This document shows, piece by piece, positions 42,227-47,462 of a stretch of 47,462 nucleotides of DNA; position 1 is the first letter of the stretch; the number at the start of each line of letters is the position of its first letter. The stretch is from Aureimonas sp. Leaf427. GTDB lineage: Bacteria > Pseudomonadota > Alphaproteobacteria > Rhizobiales > Rhizobiaceae. The DNA lies in NCBI RefSeq assembly GCF_001425485.1, contig NZ_LMQW01000014.1, positions 1 through 47,462 of the forward strand, written 5' to 3'. The notes beneath the pieces were generated by a model, which saw only the letters and a list, made by a program, of their open reading frames with translations, made no database searches and was not told the DNA's origin. The position numbers were made by a program, and so were the translations under genes.

Positions 42227-43021
42227 TCAGAGGCCGGCGGCGCTGTTTGCGCGACGCGGACCAACCAGGCCGAAGCGCGTGCCGCGATCGTCCTCTGCAA
42301 CGAGGGCGAAGGCCTCGCCGGGAATCTCGTCTGGGCCCTGCAAGGATTTGCCCCCGGCTGTTTCCAGCCGCGCCTTGGCCGCATCGATGTCGTCGACCGA
42401 GAAGTAGACCTGCCAGCCCGGCTGCCCATTCGGCACCTCGCCCATTACCGCGCCGATGCCATCGCTACCAGCCTGGAGGAAGCGGTACTCGCCGAGATCG
42501 CCCATCGGCATGCTCCCTTCCGCACGAAGGCCGAGGATGCGGCCGTAGAAGGCGATTGAAGCCTCCGGAGCCGGCGTCGAAAGCTCGTTCCAGACGGCGT
42601 GACCTTGCGGGGCACGCGCTCCGCACACGAAGGCCCGGGATGGCGCCTCGTCAAAGCCGCGCATGATGTAGGCCATCTGCCCCTGCGGATCGGCGAGGAA
42701 AGCGAAGCGTCCCACGCCCGGAATGTCGGTTGGGGGAACATGGATGGTCGCTCCAGCTAGGCTAGCCTCGTCCGCTGTTCGGTCGACATCGTCGACGCCG
42801 AAATAAACGAACCAGCGGGTCGGCATCTCCATGCCCGCCGGGCACTGCATTATCCCGGCGACGCCCGTGCCACCCGTTTCCGCGATCCGGTAGTCGCGCT
42901 CCATGCTGCTCCGCGGCCGCGAGAAACGCCAGCCGAGCACATGGCCGTAGAAGCGCTCCGCGTCGTCGGCATTCCCGGTGATGAGCTCGTACCAGATCGG
43001 CGTCCCCTGCGTGTTGGCCAT
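42227..43021 (-). CDS. VOC family protein with two glyoxalase-like domains
   Basis: About 264 residues starting MANTQGTPIWYELITGNADDAERFYGHVLG. There are two VOC modules. The first is IWYELITGNADDAERFYGHVLGWRFSR through GRFAFLADPQGQMAYIM, and the second is AVWNELSTPAPEASIAFYGRILGLRAEGSMP through AFALVAEDDRGTRFGLVG. Members include bleomycin-resistance, glyoxalase and ring-cleavage proteins. The arrangement suits an open, possibly metal-binding cavity. It overlaps the DUF1428 gene slightly at the start. Confidence 0.9.
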   Translation of the reverse strand: MANTQGTPIWYELITGNADDAERFYGHVLGWRFSRPRSSMERDYRIAETGGTGVAGIMQCPAGMEMPTRWFVYFGVDDVDRTADEASLAGATIHVPPTDIPGVGRFAFLADPQGQMAYIMRGFDEAPSRAFVCGARAPQGHAVWNELSTPAPEASIAFYGRILGLRAEGSMPMGDLGEYRFLQAGSDGIGAVMGEVPNGQPGWQVYFSVDDIDAAKARLETAGGKSLQGPDEIPGEAFALVAEDDRGTRFGLVGPRRANSAAGL

Positions 43022-43023
43022 GA

Positions 43024-43734
43024 TCAACTCTCCCGGCTGACGACGGCAAAGCCGCCATGGATGACTCTTTTGGCGTCGAAAGGCATCGGAATATCGATCC
43101 TTTCCATCTCAGCTGAGACGGCCTCATGTCCAGCATCTCGCGTTTCCCTGTCTGGCCATTCGATCCACGCGAAGCAGACGGTCTCGTCGGCTTGCGTCTT
43201 CACGGCGCGGTGGAAGTCGGTGACCTTTCCTTCGGGCACGTCGACGCCCCAGCACTCGACATGGCGTGTTGCCCCGTTGCGCAGGAACAAAGGCGCGGCC
43301 TCCCGGCAGTGGCGGACGAACTCCTCCCGTCTTGCCGTTGGCACGGCTAGGACGAAGCCGTCGATATAGCCGAAGGCGCCGCCGGGACCTTCGTCGATCA
43401 TTGGCTCGAACCCGCCGTAAATCATCCGTTTTCCGTCGAAGGCCATGTCGGACATGTCCATGCGCGGATCGCTCATCATGGCGGGCTCTGCGGCATTCTT
43501 GGTTGCCTTGTCCGGCCAGATTACCCAGCCGAAGGCGACGAGTTCGCCGTCCTTCGCATCGACCGCACGGCGAAAGTCTGTTGCCTCGCCCTTCGGCACA
43601 TCGTCGCCCACGGCATCCAAGACACTTGACGCGCCGAACTCGCGAAAGAAGGGAGCTGCTTGCACGGCCTGTTCCACGAAGCGGTCGCGCTTGCCTGCCT
43701 CTATGGGAAGCACGCAACCTAGGACGTAAGACAT
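43024..43734 (-). CDS. DUF1428 protein with two tandem domains
   Basis: A 236-residue protein made of two DUF1428 modules. The first (residues 1-116) begins MSYVLGCVLPIEAGKRDRFVEQAVQAAPFFREFGA. The second (118-236) begins GYIDGFVLAVPTARREEFVRHCREAAPLFLRNGA. They share AFGWVIWPD/CFAWIEWPD and FDGKRMIYGGFEP/FDAKRVIHGGFAV. DUF1428 proteins are usually single-domain (about 117 residues), so this is an internal duplication. The function is unknown; the fold is dimeric alpha-beta barrel-like. Confidence 0.9.
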   Translation of the reverse strand: MSYVLGCVLPIEAGKRDRFVEQAVQAAPFFREFGASSVLDAVGDDVPKGEATDFRRAVDAKDGELVAFGWVIWPDKATKNAAEPAMMSDPRMDMSDMAFDGKRMIYGGFEPMIDEGPGGAFGYIDGFVLAVPTARREEFVRHCREAAPLFLRNGATRHVECWGVDVPEGKVTDFHRAVKTQADETVCFAWIEWPDRETRDAGHEAVSAEMERIDIPMPFDAKRVIHGGFAVVSRES

Positions 43735-43794
43735 CGGCGCTGCCTTTCGGTTGATCGAAGAATGGTTCGAATGAACGGAGGAGGGTGGTTGATC

Positions 43795-44490
43795 TCAGCC
43801 AGCCGGCTCGTACTTGGCCGCATTCTTGCGAAACGGCTGCATCTGCGCCTCCATCGCCCGTTGAAACGCGGGGCGGCCGGTGTTGCGCCTGACATAGTCG
43901 CCAAGCGCCGGAAAGGCGTCGAGATCGCCAGTCGTCTCGGCGTTGCGCAGGACGACGGACATCATGAGATCGGCGATCGTGAAGCGCCCGCCGACGAGGA
44001 AGGGGCGGTCGCCGAGTGCGTCGGCCAAGCGCGACAGCCGCAAACGAAGAAAGTCACGTGCCTGGGGCTCGATCCGCTCGGCGGCCTCACGGTCTTCGGC
44101 GAAGTAGCGGAGATAGCCGCAGCGATCGATCGGCTGACCAAGCGAATCCAACGCCGCAAAGAACCAGGAGAAGCAGGCTTGGCGCTCGGTGGCGTCGTCC
44201 GGAAGCAGCACGTCGCTGGCCTCCGCGATCCGCCAGGCACAGGCGCCGGACTCGAACATGGAGAGGTCGCCAACTTGCATTGCCGGAACTTGGCCGAAGG
44301 GTTGGCGGGTCAGATTGGAGGCGCTTGCCCGCTCAGCGAGGGGCAGAAGGTCTGCGTCGTAGGGAAAGCCGGCCTCCTCCAGAGCCCAGCGCAGGCGCAG
44401 ATCGCGCACGTAGCCTTGCGCTAGGCCAGGCACCCAGTCGTAAGCGGTGACTGAGACGGGGCCGCTCAGGAAATCCTCGCGCTTCATCAT
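43795..44490 (-). CDS. Glutathione S-transferase family protein
   Basis: A 231-residue GST starting MMKREDFLSGPVSVTAYDW. It has the N-terminal thioredoxin fold (RDLRLRWALEEAGFPYDADLLPL, QPFGQVPAMQVGDLSMFESGACAWRIA) and the helical C-terminal domain with the N-capping box GRFTIADLMMSVVLRN. Its start overlaps the stop of the VOC gene upstream as ATGA, so the two are co-expressed. It resembles the GST at 38944-39612 through both domains. Confidence 0.93.
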   Translation of the reverse strand: MMKREDFLSGPVSVTAYDWVPGLAQGYVRDLRLRWALEEAGFPYDADLLPLAERASASNLTRQPFGQVPAMQVGDLSMFESGACAWRIAEASDVLLPDDATERQACFSWFFAALDSLGQPIDRCGYLRYFAEDREAAERIEPQARDFLRLRLSRLADALGDRPFLVGGRFTIADLMMSVVLRNAETTGDLDAFPALGDYVRRNTGRPAFQRAMEAQMQPFRKNAAKYEPAG

Positions 44491-44894
44491 CCGGCCTCCG
44501 CGATGCCGGCGACCGGAGCGGGCATGTCGTTGATGTGCAGAATGTTGCCGTCTGGGTCCTTGAACCAGACCAACTTCATGTCGCCGGCGTGATGGATGCC
44601 GTCTCGATAGGTGGCGCTGGCCATCTCGTAGTGTTCGAAGAGAATGCCCTTGTCCGAGAGATCGGCGACGATCGCCTCGATCTCGCCGGCCGCGTCGAAG
44701 ATCACGGCATTGGCTCGGTTCGTACCTGCCTCCTCGGAGCGATAGACCACGAGATGTGTCGATCCGGTCCGGTAGACCGCGACATCGCTCCCGTCCTCCA
44801 CCGCAGCAAGACCTAAGATCCCGCCGTAGAAGGCGCGGGCGCGGTCCATATCGGACACCGCAAGAATGGCGGACGAGATCTTGTGCGAAAGCAT
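44487..44894 (-). CDS. VOC family protein (glyoxalase/bleomycin-resistance-like)
   Basis: A 135-residue single VOC module starting MLSHKISSAILAVSDMDRARAFYGGILGL. It has the second half-motif IVADLSDKGILFEHYEMA and the end block HAGDMKLVWFKDPDGNILHIND. The paired betaalphabetabetabeta units and the DPDGN turn are typical of glyoxalase-I-like proteins. It is divergent from the marR gene and is the first gene of the VOC-GST pair, so it is the likely target of that regulator. Confidence 0.92.
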   Translation of the reverse strand: MLSHKISSAILAVSDMDRARAFYGGILGLAAVEDGSDVAVYRTGSTHLVVYRSEEAGTNRANAVIFDAAGEIEAIVADLSDKGILFEHYEMASATYRDGIHHAGDMKLVWFKDPDGNILHINDMPAPVAGIAEAG

Positions 44895-44939
44895 GGCGGG
44901 TCTCCAATCCCACGACGGCCTCGAACGCTTGTTTTCTGG

Positions 44940-44951
44940 GTTGATATCAAC
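44940..44951. promoter_or_regulatory. Candidate MarR operator
   Basis: GTTGATATCAAC is a perfect 12-base palindrome in the 69-base gap between the divergent VOC-GST and marR genes, 46 bases before the VOC start and 12 before the marR start. It fits the position and symmetry of MarR-family binding sites. Confidence 0.5.
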
Positions 44952-44963
44952 ATATAATGTGTC

Positions 44964-45437
44964 GTGTCAAATGAAGTCTGCGTCCCGGCGCTACCGGAAA
45001 CCTCCACTGTACCTTTCGCGACGACAATCCACGTCCGTGATCATTGCCTTTGCCTACACACGCAGCGAGCGGCCCGGGCCCTGTCGCGCCGCTTCGACGA
45101 AGCCCTGCGCCCCACCGGCTTGAAGAGCGGGCAGTTCTCGCTTCTCATGTCGTTGAACCGGCCGCAACCGCCGACCCTTGGCTCTGTGGCGCAGCTCCTC
45201 GCCATGGACCGCACGACCCTGACTGCGAACCTGAAACCCCTCGAGCGTGAGGGGCTCGTCGAAGTGCGGGTGGATGTCGAGGACAAGCGCGCCCGTCGCC
45301 TCATCCTGACGGAAAAAGGGCAGGCGTCCCTTGCCTGCGCCACCCCGATCTGGACGACGGAGCACGCGGCTATCGAGGCTGAGCTCGGCGACGGCGAAGC
45401 CGGCAGATTGAGAGGGGCTTTGAACCGACTTGTCTGA
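44964..45437 (+). CDS. MarR family transcriptional regulator
   Basis: A 157-residue MarR regulator. The winged helix is clear: LKSGQFSLLMSLNRPQPPTLGSVAQLLAMDRTTLTANLKPLEREGLVEVRVDVEDKRARRLILTEKG. The N-terminus is longer than usual by about 15 residues (MSNEVCVPALPETSTVPFATT) and the true start may be further in. It contains Cys residues (CLCLHTQ) near the dimer helix, which could be redox-sensing. Divergent from the VOC-GST genes, it is probably their repressor. Confidence 0.9.
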   Translation: MSNEVCVPALPETSTVPFATTIHVRDHCLCLHTQRAARALSRRFDEALRPTGLKSGQFSLLMSLNRPQPPTLGSVAQLLAMDRTTLTANLKPLEREGLVEVRVDVEDKRARRLILTEKGQASLACATPIWTTEHAAIEAELGDGEAGRLRGALNRLV

Positions 45438-45633
45438 TAGGATGTGCAAGGACAGATTTAGGCGAAGCGTATACGTGTTCGGCTGACATTGGTGCAGCGT
45501 GTTTGTTCTGCGCCTGTTTCGAATATGAGTTCCGACACCTTACAGTGAGCGGTCGGAATTGAACCTGTCTAGGCCGCAGATACTCCGACACTTGGTCCTC
45601 GAACCGCACGTCTGTAACATCAGTTCGGTTTTC

Positions 45634-46362
45634 TTACCGTAACCACTCGATGATGAACGGGACGAGGATCGAGGTGGCGAGGCCGTTGAGGGCCATCGCA
45701 AGCCCAGCGAAGGCGCCGGCGATGCTGTCCACTTGGAAGGCGCGCGCTGTGCCGATCCCATGAGAGGCGAGACCGGCGGCAAACCCTCGGGCGGCATAGT
45801 CATTGATGCGGAAGAGGTTCATCAGCGGGGTCACGATCATCGCGCCTATGATGCCGGTTGCAATGACGAATACCGCCGTCAGAGTCGGGTCGGCGCCGAT
45901 CTGCTGAGCGATGCCCATCGCGATGCCCGCCGTTACCGATTTCGGCGCGACCGCCGCTTGCAGCGCTTGCGGCAGGGCGAAGATCACGGCTAGTCCAACG
46001 GCCGAACCAATTCCGGTGGCCGCGCCGGCGACGAGCGCGGCGAGTATCGGGAACCATCGCGACATGACTAGCGCGCGATTACGATAGAGCGGCACCCCGA
46101 GCGCGACCGTCGCTGGTCCGAGTGCGAAATGCACGAATTGAGCTCCCGCGAAGTAGGTTTCGTAGGATGTGCCGGTGGCTCCGAGTACCGGGACGATGAT
46201 GCAGATTGAAAGAAGGATCGGATTCACAAGCGGATGGTTGCCGCTCCGCTGCGCCACCGCCCGTGCGAGGAGGAAGACGCCGAGCGTCATCGTAAGCCAA
46301 AGTAGCGGACTCGCGGCAAGGTAGACCCAGAGGTCAAAGATCGGGGTGCCTGCGTCCTTCAT
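45634..46362 (-). CDS. lrgB: LrgB/CidB family membrane protein
   Basis: A 242-residue LrgB-family protein with about six hydrophobic segments and the diagnostic blocks LGPATVALGVPLYRNR, ALPQALQAAVAPKSVTAGIAMGIAQQIGADPTLTAVFVIATGIIGAMI and AARGFAAGLASHGIGTARAFQVDSIAGAFAGLAMALNGL. In other bacteria LrgA/LrgB and CidA/CidB affect murein hydrolase export or act as small organic acid (pyruvate, 3-hydroxypropionate, glycolate) transporters. Its start overlaps the lrgA stop as TAATG. Confidence 0.93.
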   Translation of the reverse strand: MKDAGTPIFDLWVYLAASPLLWLTMTLGVFLLARAVAQRSGNHPLVNPILLSICIIVPVLGATGTSYETYFAGAQFVHFALGPATVALGVPLYRNRALVMSRWFPILAALVAGAATGIGSAVGLAVIFALPQALQAAVAPKSVTAGIAMGIAQQIGADPTLTAVFVIATGIIGAMIVTPLMNLFRINDYAARGFAAGLASHGIGTARAFQVDSIAGAFAGLAMALNGLATSILVPFIIEWLR

Positions 46363-46736
46363 TAGCTTTCTTCCTCATGAAGCCGGGCTGCAAGCCTGAA
46401 GACCCCAACCGTCACGAGCAGCGTGATGACCGTAGAGCCGACTAGAGTCGCGATGAGGGATATGCCATGCGCGAGAATGAGACCGTAGGACTGCGCGACC
46501 CCGACGCCCGCCGGGATGAACATCACGCCGAGATACTTGAGCAGTCCATCGCCCGCAGCCTGCACGCGCTCGAGGGTCTGTACCGGCCGACCCGCGGCCA
46601 AGCGATCGAGGCCCGCTTGATAGGCGATGAGGACCAAGATCCCGATGACGGGGCCCGGCACGGGCACGTTCAGAAGATGTGCAACGGCCTCGCCTATTAG
46701 TTGGCAGGCAAGGAGAACGAAGAGACCTTGGAGCAT
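46362..46736 (-). CDS. lrgA: CidA/LrgA family membrane protein
   Basis: About 124 residues starting MLQGLFVLLACQLIGEAVAHLLNVPVPGPVIGILVLIAYQAG, with four membrane helices, the conserved VPGPVIG motif and VMFIPAGVGVAQSY. It is a holin-like partner of LrgB and shares a TAATG junction with it. The upstream ATG at 46763 would add nine non-conserved residues. The context could mean organic acid or murein-hydrolase control; nothing here decides between them. Confidence 0.9.
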   Translation of the reverse strand: MLQGLFVLLACQLIGEAVAHLLNVPVPGPVIGILVLIAYQAGLDRLAAGRPVQTLERVQAAGDGLLKYLGVMFIPAGVGVAQSYGLILAHGISLIATLVGSTVITLLVTVGVFRLAARLHEEES

Positions 46737-46922
46737 GTCCTCATCCGGAGTTTGGGCGCGCAAAGGATCTGCGCGATCAACGCGTAGTTATCACGGCTAT
46801 GGGGGCATACGCGGTTGACGCTCGCAAATTCGCATTCCGGATAACGCCGAGCTGTTGGAACTCCGAGCGATCGACGCTTGCGGCAGGCGAGGCCCCTCTG
46901 ACTTCAGCGGGAGCCTTGCTGT

Positions 46923-47200
46923 TTATACGGCTCGATCAGGCGTCCAAGCCACAGGATGTCGCACGACCCAGCCTCCTGTGGTGGCAAGGCGCGCCGCAAC
47001 GCCCTCGATCTCTTCCCGTCGTTCAACGATGACGGAGCGGGCTCGCTCCAGGGCTTCTCGGAGATCCATTTCGACGCTCGCCCTTGCCACTGGATCGGAC
47101 TCCAGCCTTTGCGCGATTGCCTCCGGGGAGGGCGACGGGATGGTCAGGAGCGTGTCTCCGAGGCCTAGCGCCAACTCGATCCTTGCAACAAGGTGTCATT
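46923..47200 (-). pseudogene. C-terminal fragment of an FtsH-like AAA+ protease gene
   Basis: A minus-strand frame with LVARIELALGLGDTLLTIPSP in its upstream part, followed by a helical end (DLREALERARSVIVERREEIEGVAARLATTGGW). This matches the C-terminal end of FtsH-like or related AAA+ zinc proteases (for example ATRLA...GLGDTLLW...RALERA-EAIL). The frame has no start codon of its own in a suitable place and runs directly into the ISL3 end near 47200. It looks like the tail of a gene whose body is gone or lies beyond the IS copy. Confidence 0.45.
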
Positions 47201-47462
47201 CGGCGTGCAAGTTTGGGTCTGACGCAGTCTCGATGACGATCAGGGCGCTCCAAGGAGGCGAGCTTCCAGAAGATCGAGCTTAGCGCGACCGTACATCTGG
47301 CGCTTGACGAGCTTCAGGCGGTTGACATGCCCTTCGGTCTGGCCGTTCGACCAGGGCTCGGTGACGGCAGCGCGCACGGCGGCGAGATCCCTGGCGATGC
47401 CGCGGGCGAAGGACGCGATCAGGCTGGGTTTTGCGTCGCAGAGCCACGGATCGAGGTCAGCC
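47200..47462 (-). mobile_element. ISL3-family insertion sequence end (partial)
   Basis: The left-hand end as drawn, running off the window. The terminal region, near 47198-47230 (GTGTCATTCGGCGTGCAAGT onward, then GGGTCTGACGC), matches the sequence at 26513-26545 in reverse order. It contains the transposase 3' end at 47240-47462 on the minus strand. Confidence 0.75.
47240..47462 (-). CDS. ISL3-family transposase (partial, C-terminus)
   Basis: Seventy-four codons, cut by the window edge. The reading ADLDPWLCDAKPSLIASFAR, then GIARDLAAVRAAVTEPWSNGQTEGH and VNRLKLVKRQMYGRAKLDLLEARLLGAP, ends in TGA at 47240. EPWSNGQTEGHVNRLK is the signature of the ISL3 transposase C-terminus (the catalytic Glu lies in TEG). 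The sequence shares nearly every residue with the remnant at 26376-26504. Confidence 0.85.
   Translation of the reverse strand, partial: ADLDPWLCDAKPSLIASFARGIARDLAAVRAAVTEPWSNGQTEGHVNRLKLVKRQMYGRAKLDLLEARLLGAP

Noticed and set aside
1-47462. CRISPR array, tRNA or rRNA genes
   Set aside because: No regularly spaced repeats, cloverleaf-like sequence or ribosomal RNA stretch was seen on either strand.

Overview
The window looks like an accessory replicon or genomic island of an alphaproteobacterium, most likely Rhizobiales (Rhizobium/Sinorhizobium/Mesorhizobium type). The reasons are high-GC coding sequence, dense catabolic operons each with its own ABC transporter and regulator, urea-carboxylase/PxpABC-type genes, and IS3, IS21 and ISL3 elements at the joints. 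No rRNA, tRNA, CRISPR, replication or core housekeeping genes were seen.

Region A (1-12.7 kb, minus strand). After the edge of an IS3-type element lies one long, tightly packed operon read leftwards from about 12.6 kb. Its order is a Gfo/Idh/MocA dehydrogenase, a sugar-phosphate isomerase/epimerase-like TIM barrel, a ribose-type ABC transporter (binding protein, double ATPase, permease), an acetoin-dehydrogenase-like 2-oxo-acid dehydrogenase (E1 alpha, E1 beta, lipoyl-alpha/beta-hydrolase E2), an SDR dehydrogenase, a GlcG/HbpS-like protein, a DUF1445 hydro-lyase, an OsmC protein and an ABM-domain protein. The likely job is uptake and oxidation of a sugar- or polyol-like compound, ending in a TPP-dependent cleavage. 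A LacI-type operator sits in its promoter.

Region B (13.1-22.7 kb). A minus-strand set (GntR, LysR, serine/threonine dehydratase or racemase, DUF4392 glutamate-cyclase-like protein, RidA) is divergent from a plus-strand set: PxpA, a PxpB-PxpC fusion, a biotin carboxylase fused to BCCP, and a LacI regulator. The contents point to D-glutamate/5-oxoproline or related lactam metabolism. The LacI gene carries an operator in its own leader that closely matches the site in the region A promoter.

Region C (22.7-27.1 kb) is a mobile-element junction. An IS21-family element (istA/istB) of about 2.6 kb lies against the 3' end of a broken ISL3 transposase gene and is flanked by non-coding debris and small ORFs.

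Region D (27.1-38.2 kb) holds a branched-chain-amino-acid-type ABC transporter split in two (livK-G-H-M on the right, livF on the left). Between the parts are a NIPSNAP protein, a divergent type II dehydroquinase, a MocR regulator (plus strand), a class IV aminotransferase, an enolase-superfamily enzyme and an acetamidase/formamidase. This suggests import and breakdown of an amide or amino-acid-like compound.

Region E (38.9-47.5 kb) is a set of small stress and detoxification genes: two GSTs, a fosmidomycin-resistance-type MFS exporter, YdeI-like, AHSA1-type, two VOC proteins, a duplicated DUF1428 protein, a MarR regulator and LrgA/LrgB. It ends in a truncated FtsH-like gene cut by a second ISL3 element that runs off the window.
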